Source: Salinibacterium sp. SWN167
GTDB taxonomy: Bacteria > Actinomycetota > Actinomycetes > Actinomycetales > Microbacteriaceae
Assembly: GCF_015864665.1 (NCBI RefSeq)
Contig: NZ_JADYWU010000002.1
Location: 310,001-374,000 of the forward strand
Length of the DNA: 64,000 bases
Direction of reading: 5' to 3'
The position numbers were made by a program, and so were the translations under genes. The number at the start of each line of letters is the position of its first letter. Within the stretch, counting starts at the first letter, position 1. Shown here one piece after another: positions 52,875 through 61,139 of the stretch. The notes beneath the pieces were generated by a model. The model made no database searches. It was not told where the DNA came from and was given only the letters and a program-made list of their open reading frames with translations.

Positions 52875-54470
52875 CTAACGTTCTGTGCTGGCTGGAGCTA
52901 GTGTCGTCGACTCGTCAGTAACGCTGCTGTCGGCGATTGCTTTGACTTCGTCGGAGGTAAGAGGAGTCCAGGGTGAGCCATCTGGATCTGACGAGAACGC
53001 GGCAGGGCTGTCGCCCTGGGTCCACCACTTGGCTTCGTAGGGGACTCCGTCGAAGAGAACGCGATCCTTTTCCTCGTACACTGACGTGCCATCCCAGTCC
53101 GGGTAGGTGCCGTCGGGCACTGTCGGAACCTCGACAGGGGTTTCTCCCTCAAGAACCGGGCCGACGAGCGTCCATGGCGTCTCCCACGAGTTGAGCACTG
53201 GGTTATCGGGAACATCTCCGCGAGTCCACCACTTGGCTTGATACACGTTGCGGTGCAGCACGACTTTGGTGCCCGCGAGGTAGCTGGCGTCTTCTTCCCA
53301 AATTGCGTAGGGGCTGGTTGCCGGGTCATCGGCGAGGTCCGCTGGATCAGACGGTTCTTGAGTAGTGATGGTCTTGGCCGAGCTGGCGAGCTGGCCTTCG
53401 AACCCGTCGGCGAGGACATCCGCGAAGAACAAGTCGCCCTGATCCACACCACTGCATGCATCGGAAACACGAGTGACATCGGCATAGTTGGGGCCACAGG
53501 TTGTGTCGCGGTTGAGCGACCACATCGACATGCGCCCAAGTCCTTGCTCTGTCGCGAAATCGTTGAGGGTCGTGGCGTCGTCCATCGTGAAGACTTCGTC
53601 TTCGTTGTCGTTCTGGCCGATCATCGGGGTCGCACCGAGCTTCGTCCAGAGAGTGGCATCCGTCAATTCGATTCCCGCTTGGTCGTAGAGGATGCCGAGC
53701 TGGCGGTGGGTTTCCTCGAGGGCGCGAATGGAGGCGTCCCCGCTGGTTTCGTCGTCGGTCAAGCTCTGACCGAAGTTCATCGTCATGATGTTGACGCCAG
53801 AGACGTCTACGCCGGCATCCAACATTTGCGTGATCGCTGTGGTGCCATCTTCGGTGAGGCCGAAGGTGGCCGCGGGCAACGTGAGCCACACGGCGAGGTC
53901 GTCGCCAGCAGCGCGGCGCGACTGCTGCAAGTCAGCAATGGCAGCGGCGCGACGTTCACCGGCAGCGGTATCGCTAAGGTTCTCGCCCTCGATGTCGAGG
54001 TCGATCGTGGTGGAGGCGTAGCGGTCAATCACCGAGCTGTAGGCCTCGACGAGACTGTCATGATCGGTGCAGGATGTCGCGAGCTCGTCGTTCAGCAGTC
54101 CACCGAACGATACCCCGACATCCCCACCCTGCTGTTGCAAGCGTGCGATGCGGCGGTCGAGGTCGAGCGAGACTGCTGCCTCATCCATTGTGTAAGCGGT
54201 GCCCCAGGTGGGAGTACAGCCGTCGTCGGTTGCGGCGACGATGAACGACAGCATGACCTCTTTGCCACTGTCTGAGGTCGCCGATTCGAACTCGTAGCTT
54301 GGCGTTGCCGTGACATCCACGTAGGCGGCGAACCACGGGTCGGGGGCTGGTGCCGCTTGGGTCGATGCCCACGCTTGGTAAGCGAACAGGCCGCCGCTAG
54401 CAACGGCAACAGCCACAATCACTGCAATAACGAGCCGCCAGAAGGAAAGACGACGGGTAGCTGAACTCAT
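52875..54470 (-). CDS. Membrane-anchored GH18 (chitinase-like) protein with two CBM5/12 modules
   Basis: 531 residues. An N-terminal membrane helix (about 13-31) has no lipobox or clear cleavage site. Residues 45-370 form a GH18-type barrel: the catalytic strand reads TTIDLDIEGEN with Asp157, Asp159 and Glu161, matching DxDxE of GH18, although the first Asp-Gly of the full motif is replaced. Two chitin-binding CBM5/12 repeats follow, each with AKWWTxGDxP (VYQAKWWTRGDVPDNPVLNS near 415 and PYEAKWWTQGDSPAAF near 480). It would act outside on a GlcNAc-type polymer. The gene overlaps the upstream GT2 synthase by four bases, so the two work together. Confidence 0.88.
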   Translation of the reverse strand: MSSATRRLSFWRLVIAVIVAVAVASGGLFAYQAWASTQAAPAPDPWFAAYVDVTATPSYEFESATSDSGKEVMLSFIVAATDDGCTPTWGTAYTMDEAAVSLDLDRRIARLQQQGGDVGVSFGGLLNDELATSCTDHDSLVEAYSSVIDRYASTTIDLDIEGENLSDTAAGERRAAAIADLQQSRRAAGDDLAVWLTLPAATFGLTEDGTTAITQMLDAGVDVSGVNIMTMNFGQSLTDDETSGDASIRALEETHRQLGILYDQAGIELTDATLWTKLGATPMIGQNDNEDEVFTMDDATTLNDFATEQGLGRMSMWSLNRDTTCGPNYADVTRVSDACSGVDQGDLFFADVLADGFEGQLASSAKTITTQEPSDPADLADDPATSPYAIWEEDASYLAGTKVVLHRNVYQAKWWTRGDVPDNPVLNSWETPWTLVGPVLEGETPVEVPTVPDGTYPDWDGTSVYEEKDRVLFDGVPYEAKWWTQGDSPAAFSSDPDGSPWTPLTSDEVKAIADSSVTDESTTLAPASTER

Positions 54471-56779
54471 GATCGAACCTCTCTGGTTTCGTCAACGGGC
54501 GGGAGCATTTCGGCGAAGACAATCGAGTCGCGCACCTTGCGGTGCGATCCGCTGTCATCCCCGTAGTAGAGGATCGCGCGCCAGTCGAGCGTGGTCGATT
54601 CTGGCTCGGTCTCCGCCTTCTGCTTCGTGGGTTTGCGTTCGACGAACAGAGGACTGGTGACGCCAATCCAGATGTCGACGATCGCATTCCAGATGCCGAT
54701 GTAGGAGACGAGAGCGAGGCCAGCGAGGATCATGTTGAACGCGGCGAAAGCGGCGTTGCCCCAGTTGCCGGCATTGAGGTCTCGCCAGAAGGTGAAGGCA
54801 GAGAACCCAATGATGATCAGCGGTGCAATCACATATAGCAGCGGGGTTGCCGTGCGGTTGCGCACCTTGGGGGTGCGGGCGAACGGAATCTTCTTGCTCG
54901 TGATGGCCTGCTCGAGCGACTTCAGCACGCCGGCCAAGTTCACCGGAAGAAGGATCAGGTTGAAGCCGTAGATGCGGAAAATATCGCTGAACTTGTAACC
55001 GCTGTAGCGCAGGTCACTTCCCATTGCCAAGAAGTACGGAACCGCCGCAAGCAGAACCACCGGGCTCAGCAGTCGGCTGTCGTAGGGGTAGGCGAGGAGG
55101 AAGACGAGGCCGAAGCTGGCCCACGTGATCGACGTCATGTAGTTCACGCGCAGGAAGAACTCGGTCCACGGCACCGTTTCGCCGCGGGCCCGACGCTCAC
55201 GCATCTGGCGCATGAGCTTCGGCATGATCAACAAGCCACCGTTGGCCCAACGACGACGCTGAACAACCAGCGATCCGAAGTCGGGTGGGGTGGCGCTGTA
55301 GCTCAAGCGCTCGGGGTAATTGACGAGCGTCCACCCATGGGTGCCGAGGTCGATGCTCGACTCGGTATCTTCGATAACAGTGCGGTCTTGAACATACCGT
55401 TTGACGGTAAAGCCGCCCTCGGTTTCGGTCTCGACAATGTCATCCAGAGCAGCCTTGCGGATGACGGCGTTAGCGCCAACCCAGAAGGTGGCGCCGTAGT
55501 ACGACTTGCCCTGGTGCAGGATGTGCTGCAGGTCGGTCGTCGCCCCAGCGAGGCGTTCGATGCGCGTGCTCGCACCGCGGAACGAGGAGTAGGGAGTCTG
55601 CGTCACCGCAACGCGCGCGTTGTCTTTTTGCTCGAGAAGGTAGACGAGACGCAGGCAATAGTCGCGCAGCAGCAGCGAGTCGGCGTCGAGCGTGAGGAGG
55701 TATTCCGAATCAGGAATAGAGAGGTCACCGGCTCCGGCGTGGGTTACGGGCCGCAGCACCGTTCCATCGGGAGTTTCTTCGGGGCGGTAGTTGCCACCCA
55801 TCAGACCGATGTAGGCGTTGAGGTTCATTGCCTTGTTTGCTTCGTGAGAAACAGACGCGTAGAGCTTGCGCTCGAAGGTAGACAGTTCAGCATCGAAGGT
55901 GCGCGCGAGGCGACGGTAGAGCTCATGCAAGCGTGTTGCTGGCGGAACCATGTTCTCGTCGAGAGCGGCGCCCAACGCATCGGCGGTCAGCTGAAGTTCT
56001 CCCGCTAAGCCCTGAAGAACCTGTGTGACGAAGAACTCGTCGACGTGGTCAATGCGCTGTTCGTTGTCGGCTTTGTTCTCCAGCCACGCGGCGGCCCACT
56101 GGTACTGACCGGCGAGGTCTGCGAGCTCGGTGATGCCCATCGGGCGTTGTTGGCGCAGTCGTGATTCGAAGACCGACAGAGCATCAGTGAAACGTGCGCG
56201 AGGCGCTGCGAGCTCGCGCTGGATCTCTTCGGTGAGCTGGCGTGACTTTGACAGCTGGGCTGCGGCATCCGGATCATCGGGAAAGGGTGGGTCATCGAGC
56301 AGGAGCACGACGCGAAGGCTCGGGTACTCCTGGAGGCATGCCGACCAGAGGGTGGCACGAACAACGTCGGGCTCTTCGCTGTAGCTCGGCACGAGCACGG
56401 TGATGGAACCCTGATTGTCGGCAAAGTGACGGTCGAGTTCAGCCCGCGGCACACGAGCGTGTGCGCGAAAGCGTTGGAAGGCGCCATGACGGGCGATCAA
56501 GTACATGAGCGCTGAGAAGGTCAGGAAGGTCACCACAATGACGTAGGAGATGGCCTCCATTGTGAAACGGAAGCTTTCGGTGCCGTTGTTGATGAACTGA
56601 CGAGCGATTGTGTAGATGACATAGGTCAGCCAAAACACAACCGTGGCGACAATAGCGAGGCGAGCGAGCGCGATTTTTCGGTCGCTCGGCGCGGGATGGA
56701 CAGTGGGCAGCGGTTCGAGGCGCGACTCAGCGCCCCACTGGCGACGCCGAGAAGGCGCAACCGTGGGATTTTTGGGCAT
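54467..56779 (-). CDS. Processive family 2 glycosyltransferase (cellulose/chitin-synthase-like)
   Basis: 770 residues from ATG 56779, with AAAGGGA upstream; a 22-codon extension runs into the promoter dyad. Two membrane helices (about 50-110) precede a GT-A domain with the processive D,D,D,QxxRW pattern: ITVLVPSYSEEPDVVRATLW, the UDP-sugar DxD in LLTLDADSLLLRD, the base in VIEDTESS and QRRRWANGG. Several C-terminal helices follow (LPYFLAMG, LILLPVNLAGVL and beyond). A long insert separates the first and second catalytic aspartates. It should build and export a beta-linked polysaccharide; the coupled GH18/CBM5-12 protein suggests a GlcNAc polymer. Confidence 0.9.
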   Translation of the reverse strand: MPKNPTVAPSRRRQWGAESRLEPLPTVHPAPSDRKIALARLAIVATVVFWLTYVIYTIARQFINNGTESFRFTMEAISYVIVVTFLTFSALMYLIARHGAFQRFRAHARVPRAELDRHFADNQGSITVLVPSYSEEPDVVRATLWSACLQEYPSLRVVLLLDDPPFPDDPDAAAQLSKSRQLTEEIQRELAAPRARFTDALSVFESRLRQQRPMGITELADLAGQYQWAAAWLENKADNEQRIDHVDEFFVTQVLQGLAGELQLTADALGAALDENMVPPATRLHELYRRLARTFDAELSTFERKLYASVSHEANKAMNLNAYIGLMGGNYRPEETPDGTVLRPVTHAGAGDLSIPDSEYLLTLDADSLLLRDYCLRLVYLLEQKDNARVAVTQTPYSSFRGASTRIERLAGATTDLQHILHQGKSYYGATFWVGANAVIRKAALDDIVETETEGGFTVKRYVQDRTVIEDTESSIDLGTHGWTLVNYPERLSYSATPPDFGSLVVQRRRWANGGLLIMPKLMRQMRERRARGETVPWTEFFLRVNYMTSITWASFGLVFLLAYPYDSRLLSPVVLLAAVPYFLAMGSDLRYSGYKFSDIFRIYGFNLILLPVNLAGVLKSLEQAITSKKIPFARTPKVRNRTATPLLYVIAPLIIIGFSAFTFWRDLNAGNWGNAAFAAFNMILAGLALVSYIGIWNAIVDIWIGVTSPLFVERKPTKQKAETEPESTTLDWRAILYYGDDSGSHRKVRDSIVFAEMLPPVDETREVRS

Positions 56780-56837
56780 AGTGGTTAGGTCCCTTTGCGC
56801 AAGATCGGCGAGTTTCGGGTATTCACCGTCGGGTATC

Positions 56838-56876
56838 TTGCACACCCAGTATTAGCACTGGGTTTAGTGTGTGCAA
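56838..56876. promoter_or_regulatory. Nested inverted repeats in the synthase/monooxygenase divergent promoter
   Basis: Outer arms TTGCACAC (56838-56845) and GTGTGCAA (56869-56876) enclose inner arms ACCCAGT (56844-56850) and ACTGGGT (56857-56863). Both pairs are perfect. The 39-bp element lies 59 bp upstream of the GT2 start and 100 bp upstream of the monooxygenase start. Confidence 0.6.
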
Positions 56877-56975
56877 CAAAAAGCGTACGCCTCGACTAAA
56901 TGGTCTACTCGCCAAAAGCCGTCTAGTAAGCTGCGGAAACGCTTTGAATATCGTTGTTCATCCCGGGAGGAACGA

Positions 56976-58280
56976 ATGCCTCGCACCATCGCCATCATCG
57001 GCGCTGGTCCTTCGGGACTCGCCGCTGCCCGGGCTCTCGATAAGGCAGGCATCCACTACGTCGGTTTCGAGTCGGCAGACGACGTCGGTGGTCTCTGGAA
57101 TATCGACAATCCGCGAAGCACGATGTACGAGTCTGCGCACCTCATTTCCTCGCGCACGACGACCGAGTTTCACGAACTACCCATGCAGACCACGGCCGAT
57201 TATCCGAGCCATCGCGAACTCAAAAAGTACTTTCGGGCCTACAGCGATCGCTTCGATCTGGGCAAGAAGTTCCTGTTCAACACCACCGTGGAACGCCTTG
57301 AACCGACCGAAGATGGTGGCTGGGACGTCACGAGCACTACCGCGGGGCACGAGCCGCGAACGCAACGCTTCGACGGTGTGGTGCTTGCGAACGGCACGCT
57401 AGCGCACCCCAGCATCCCGCAGTTTGAAGGCGAATTTGCTGGTGAGATCATTCATTCGAGCGAGTACAAAAAAGCCACGATGTTCGCAGGCAAACGTGTG
57501 CTCGTAGTGGGTGCGGGCAATAGCGGGTGTGACATCGCCGTGGATGCCGTGCATCATGCCGACAGCATCGACCTGAGTGTGCGCCGGGGCTACTACTTTG
57601 TTCCGCGCTACCTGTTCGGCAAACCAGCGGACACCCTCAATCAGGGTCGCCCGCTGCCAGCCCGCCTCAAGCAATTCATCGACAAGCGAGTGTTGCGCGC
57701 GTTCACGGGCGACCCGGTGAACTTTGGTTTCCCGAAGCCTGACTACCGAATCTACGAATCACATCCGATCGTGAACACTCTCGTGCTCGGTCACCTCGGT
57801 CAAGGCGATCTGCGTGTGGTGCCTGCTCCCGAACGTTTCGACGGCAACACCGTGCACTTTAGCGATGGCACCGAGGCAGACTACGACCTCATCGTGTTGG
57901 CTACCGGTTACACGCTCGCGTACCCCTTTGTGGGGCGGGAGCACCTTAATTGGTCTTCCGACGCGCCCGAGCTGTATTTGAATATTTTCCCGCCCAGCTT
58001 TAACGGTCTCTACGTGATGGGGATGATCGAAGCGAGCGGTATCGGCTGGCAGGGAAGATACGAACAGGCGGAGCTCTTGGCGGCGTATCTGGCAGCTCAA
58101 GACACCGCTCCGCGCGCCGCCGCCCACTTTCGAGAGACCGCCGAAGAACCGTGGCCCGACCTCACCGGTGGCTACAAATATTTGGCGCTTGAGCGCATGT
58201 CGTACTACGTCAATAAAGATGCCTACCGGCGCACCATTCGACGCTTGCTTGAGACGCTCACCCGGAAGGTCAATTCATGA
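56976..58280 (+). CDS. Flavin-containing monooxygenase
   Basis: 434 residues from ATG 56976, chosen for GGGAGGAA just upstream. FAD motif AIIGAGPSGLAAARALDKAG, the FMO/Baeyer-Villiger fingerprint FAGEIIHSSEYKK (FxGxxxHxxxYK) and the NADPH motif VLVVGAGNSGCDIAVDAVHH are all present. It oxygenates a nitrogen, sulfur or ketone centre using NADPH. It is the first of three genes joined by four-base ATGA overlaps (symporter and epimerase follow), suggesting that all act on one imported compound. Confidence 0.93.
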   Translation: MPRTIAIIGAGPSGLAAARALDKAGIHYVGFESADDVGGLWNIDNPRSTMYESAHLISSRTTTEFHELPMQTTADYPSHRELKKYFRAYSDRFDLGKKFLFNTTVERLEPTEDGGWDVTSTTAGHEPRTQRFDGVVLANGTLAHPSIPQFEGEFAGEIIHSSEYKKATMFAGKRVLVVGAGNSGCDIAVDAVHHADSIDLSVRRGYYFVPRYLFGKPADTLNQGRPLPARLKQFIDKRVLRAFTGDPVNFGFPKPDYRIYESHPIVNTLVLGHLGQGDLRVVPAPERFDGNTVHFSDGTEADYDLIVLATGYTLAYPFVGREHLNWSSDAPELYLNIFPPSFNGLYVMGMIEASGIGWQGRYEQAELLAAYLAAQDTAPRAAAHFRETAEEPWPDLTGGYKYLALERMSYYVNKDAYRRTIRRLLETLTRKVNS

Positions 58281-59236
58281 CGATCGATGATGCGCAACTC
58301 AACTTCAGCCCGGGTTCACTCATCGCGCTCAGCATTGTGCTCGGCCTCATCATGTTCGGAATCGCACTCGATACGAGCCTCGAAGACTTTCGGGCAGTTC
58401 TGAAAGCACCCCGCGCGTTCGCCATCTCGCTCGTTGCTCAACTTGTGCTGCTGCCTGCGGTCACCTTCGGCCTCACCCTGCTGTTGCAGGTCGGCCCGTC
58501 GATCGCCCTCGGGATGATTTTGGTTGCGTGTTGTCCGCCGGGAAACATTTCCCAAGTGCTCACCTATCGGGCGCGGGGCAACGTTGCTCTCTCGGTCTCG
58601 ATGACGGCGGTCACCAACGTGATCTACATCGTCATGCTTCCCGTGAACTTGTCGCTGTGGGGCGGCTGGCACCCCACCGCATCCACGATTCTGGAAAGCG
58701 TCAGCATCAATGGCTGGCAGATGCTGCTCGAAATTGTGCTCATCATCGGGCTGCCGTTCGCCGTGGGATTCGCCATCAAACACCGCTGGCCCGCCTTCGC
58801 CAAAAAGGTGCAACCCACCGTGAAGTGGATCAGTCTGCTCGCGCTTCTCGGCTTCATCATCGCGGCGCTCGCCGGAAACTTTCAGTTCTTCATCGCCTAT
58901 GTAGGGGTCGTGCTGTTGGCGGTGTTCCTGCACGATGCGGTCGCGCTCGGTCTCGGCTACGCCAGTGCGCGACTCGGTGGGCTCGCGCTCTACGAAGCCA
59001 AAGCAGTCACGTTCGAAGTCGGAATCCGCAACGCCGGTCTCGGCCTTGGTTTAGTCTTCGCCTTCTTTGGGGGACTAGGCGGAATGGCCGTTGTTGCGGG
59101 ATGGTGGGGCATCTGGGACATCATCGCCGGACTCGCACTCGCGACCTGGTGGGGACGCCGTAAGGCTCGGGGCGTTAATGACGGCTCGGGGCCGATCTCC
59201 GGCAGCCCAGCAAACGAAGCGGAGGCACACGCATGA
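58277..59236 (+). CDS. Bile acid:sodium symporter family (BASS) transporter
   Basis: 319 residues with about ten predicted helices. The BASS-type crossover signatures are present: ILVACCPPGNISQVLTYRAR with its Pro-Gly-Asn break, and EVGIRNAGLGLGLVFAF toward the end. These proteins move bile acids, keto acids or other organic anions with sodium. Translationally coupled (ATGA) to the monooxygenase before it and the epimerase after it. Confidence 0.92.
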   Translation: MTIDDAQLNFSPGSLIALSIVLGLIMFGIALDTSLEDFRAVLKAPRAFAISLVAQLVLLPAVTFGLTLLLQVGPSIALGMILVACCPPGNISQVLTYRARGNVALSVSMTAVTNVIYIVMLPVNLSLWGGWHPTASTILESVSINGWQMLLEIVLIIGLPFAVGFAIKHRWPAFAKKVQPTVKWISLLALLGFIIAALAGNFQFFIAYVGVVLLAVFLHDAVALGLGYASARLGGLALYEAKAVTFEVGIRNAGLGLGLVFAFFGGLGGMAVVAGWWGIWDIIAGLALATWWGRRKARGVNDGSGPISGSPANEAEAHA

Positions 59237-60249
59237 GTCGAGTTCTTGTGACGGGTGGCACCGGATTCTTGGGGACCTCCGTGGTGGCAGGGTTGGCTGC
59301 ATCCGACGCCATTGAGTGTGTGGTGAGCGCTGATATTCGCGCCCCCAGCCCGGGCGTGCGGTTGCCCGGTGTGCTCTACGAACGCGTCGATGTGACGGAT
59401 GCTCCTGATCTGCCTGCACTGCTGCGACGCCATGAGATCGACACGGTCGTTCATCTCGCCTCCATCGTTAACCCGGGCAAGAGCACCACGGTCACTCAAG
59501 AATTTGCGGTTGACGTCGAGGGGTCGCGCGCCGTGCTTGACGCCTGTATCGAGGCCGGGATCTCGCGCATCGTGGTCTCGTCTAGCGGGGCCGCCTATGG
59601 GTACCACCCCGAAAACGCGGAGTGGATTACCGAGGGTGATCCGATGCGAGGCAACGACGACTTTCCGTATAGCCGCCACAAGCGCCTGGTCGAAGAGATG
59701 CTGGCCGAAGCGCGCGAATCGGCACCACAACTCACTCAGACGGTGTTCCGCATTGGCACGATTTTGGGGCCTGCAGTGGAGAACCAGATCACCGCGCTCT
59801 GGGACGGGAAGCGAGTATTGAAGCTCACGGGCTCCGACAGTCCCTTTGTGTTCATCTGGGTGGATGACGTTGTAGAGGCCATGGTTCGTGCTGCGAGTGG
59901 CGGTCCGGCCGGCATCTTCAACGTTGCCGGTGACGGCAAGATGACCGTTGGGGAGATCGCAGCAGCGCTCGGCAAGAAGTTGATTGTGTTGCCGCCGTGG
60001 CTCTTCGCTGCGCTGTTGTGGGCGGCTCATGGGTTGCGCCTGACGCCTCACGGGCCTGCTCAGGTGAAGTTTTTGCGCTACCGGCCGGTGCTCGACAACG
60101 CGGCGCTCAAGAAAACGTTTGGCTTTACGCCAAGCAAAACCAGCCGTGAAGCTTTCGCCGCTTATCTCGAGACTCGCGCGCTGGCCAATAGCCCCGTCTC
60201 TACACCACGGTTTCGCTTTGCCCCACAACACGATCGCGGCGCATCTTGA
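59233..60249 (+). CDS. NAD-dependent epimerase/dehydratase (extended SDR)
   Basis: 338 residues. Rossmann motif VTGGTGFLGTSVVAGL, HLASIVNPG, active-site Ser in VVSSSGAAYGYHPE and the catalytic pair in FPYSRHKRLVEEML (Tyr-x-x-x-Lys). It resembles extended SDRs including 3beta-hydroxysteroid-dehydrogenase-like and sugar epimerases. It shares its operon with a flavin monooxygenase and a BASS carrier by ATGA overlaps, which favours oxidation of an alcohol on an imported terpenoid- or steroid-like acid over sugar epimerisation; this is inference. Confidence 0.88.
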   Translation: MSRVLVTGGTGFLGTSVVAGLAASDAIECVVSADIRAPSPGVRLPGVLYERVDVTDAPDLPALLRRHEIDTVVHLASIVNPGKSTTVTQEFAVDVEGSRAVLDACIEAGISRIVVSSSGAAYGYHPENAEWITEGDPMRGNDDFPYSRHKRLVEEMLAEARESAPQLTQTVFRIGTILGPAVENQITALWDGKRVLKLTGSDSPFVFIWVDDVVEAMVRAASGGPAGIFNVAGDGKMTVGEIAAALGKKLIVLPPWLFAALLWAAHGLRLTPHGPAQVKFLRYRPVLDNAALKKTFGFTPSKTSREAFAAYLETRALANSPVSTPRFRFAPQHDRGAS

Positions 60250-60283
60250 TGGGCGCGTGACGCCGCGGCGGAAAGCTCTTGGT

Positions 60284-60311
60284 CGCTCGGCGGGACGTCG
60301 GCAACCGAGCG
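60284..60311. terminator. Possible terminator after the epimerase gene
   Basis: CGCTCGG (60284-60290) pairs perfectly with CCGAGCG (60305-60311) around a 14-base loop containing GACGTC. There is no T tract. Confidence 0.4.
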
Positions 60312-60352
60312 ATTGGGATCGTTGCGCCGCGAGAACGGCACTAGCGCTCAAG

Positions 60353-60427
60353 TCTGTATGCAGATAGATGGATATTTACTTTGATTTCTGGAAAATACTG
60401 CTTATACTGAAGTTTCTGTATACAGAA
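60353..60427 (+). promoter_or_regulatory. Promoter and two operators of the GntR-prp operon
   Basis: -35 TTGATT (60381-60386) and -10 TATACT (60403-60408), 16 bp apart, form a good promoter. TTCTGTATACAGAA (60414-60427) is a perfect 14-bp palindrome over the likely start site. TCTGTATGCAGA (60353-60364) is a related site upstream of the -35. The cores are 62 bp apart, so the promoter is bracketed as for a repressor that may loop DNA. Confidence 0.75.
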
Positions 60428-60456
60428 CTTTGTCTAGTGCGATGGAGAGGATGCGC

Positions 60457-61128
60457 ATGTCAACACCGCTACGAGCTAGCGAGCGCGCATATCAGACCCT
60501 GCGCGACGACATCGTAGGCTGGAAGCTCTCACCCGGTGTGGTTTTGGGCGAAGTGGAGCAGTCGACTCGACTTGGGGTGTCTCGTACACCGCTGCGAGAA
60601 GCTCTTTCGCGGCTGATGGCTGACGGATTAGTGGCAAGCCAGACCGGGCGGGGACTAGTCGTCACCGATATCTCCGTCGAAAATATTCGCGAACTTTTTG
60701 CCGTGCGTGAAGCCCTCGAAGTGAAAGCTGTGAGGCTCGCCGCTGAGCGCCACAGCGGAACGATTTTCGCCGACCTTGAACGTGAGTTCGAGGCAGTGCC
60801 AGGACTTCTTTCGCTCGACAGTAACGACCGCAGCGCTTACTTCGATCTCGTGCGTCGTTTCGACGCTGCAGTCGATGAAGCAGGGGAAAACATTTATCTC
60901 ACTGGCGCACTCAGCTCTCTCCGCACTCATCTTGCACGCGTGCGTCGCCTAGCGCAGTCCAACCCGCAACGCCTAGCGGACGCTGCCCGGGAACACCTCC
61001 TTATCGTGCGCGCGATCGTGATGCGCGATGCCGAACTTGCCGCGCACGCCACTCATGTTCACCTCCATCACGCGCTCACGAGCGCGTTAGCTATGGCCGC
61101 AAATTCTCCGCTGCGCGCCGCCAATTGA
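60457..61128 (+). CDS. GntR-family transcriptional regulator (FadR/FCD type)
   Basis: 223 residues from ATG 60457, chosen because GGAGAGG lies six bases upstream; TTG 60430, ATG 60442 and ATG 60451 are in frame but overlap or precede that site. Winged helix: [20 protein letters not shown], then [20 protein letters not shown]. The C-terminal all-helical FCD domain begins at [20 protein letters not shown]. First gene before prpD, prpB and prpC, so it probably represses the 2-methylcitrate cycle and itself through the palindromes at 60353-60427, with 2-methylcitrate or propionyl-CoA as possible signal. Confidence 0.93.
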   Translation: MSTPLRASERAYQTLRDDIVGWKLSPGVVLGEVEQSTRLGVSRTPLREALSRLMADGLVASQTGRGLVVTDISVENIRELFAVREALEVKAVRLAAERHSGTIFADLEREFEAVPGLLSLDSNDRSAYFDLVRRFDAAVDEAGENIYLTGALSSLRTHLARVRRLAQSNPQRLADAAREHLLIVRAIVMRDAELAAHATHVHLHHALTSALAMAANSPLRAAN

Positions 61129-61139
61129 AAGGCTCTACC

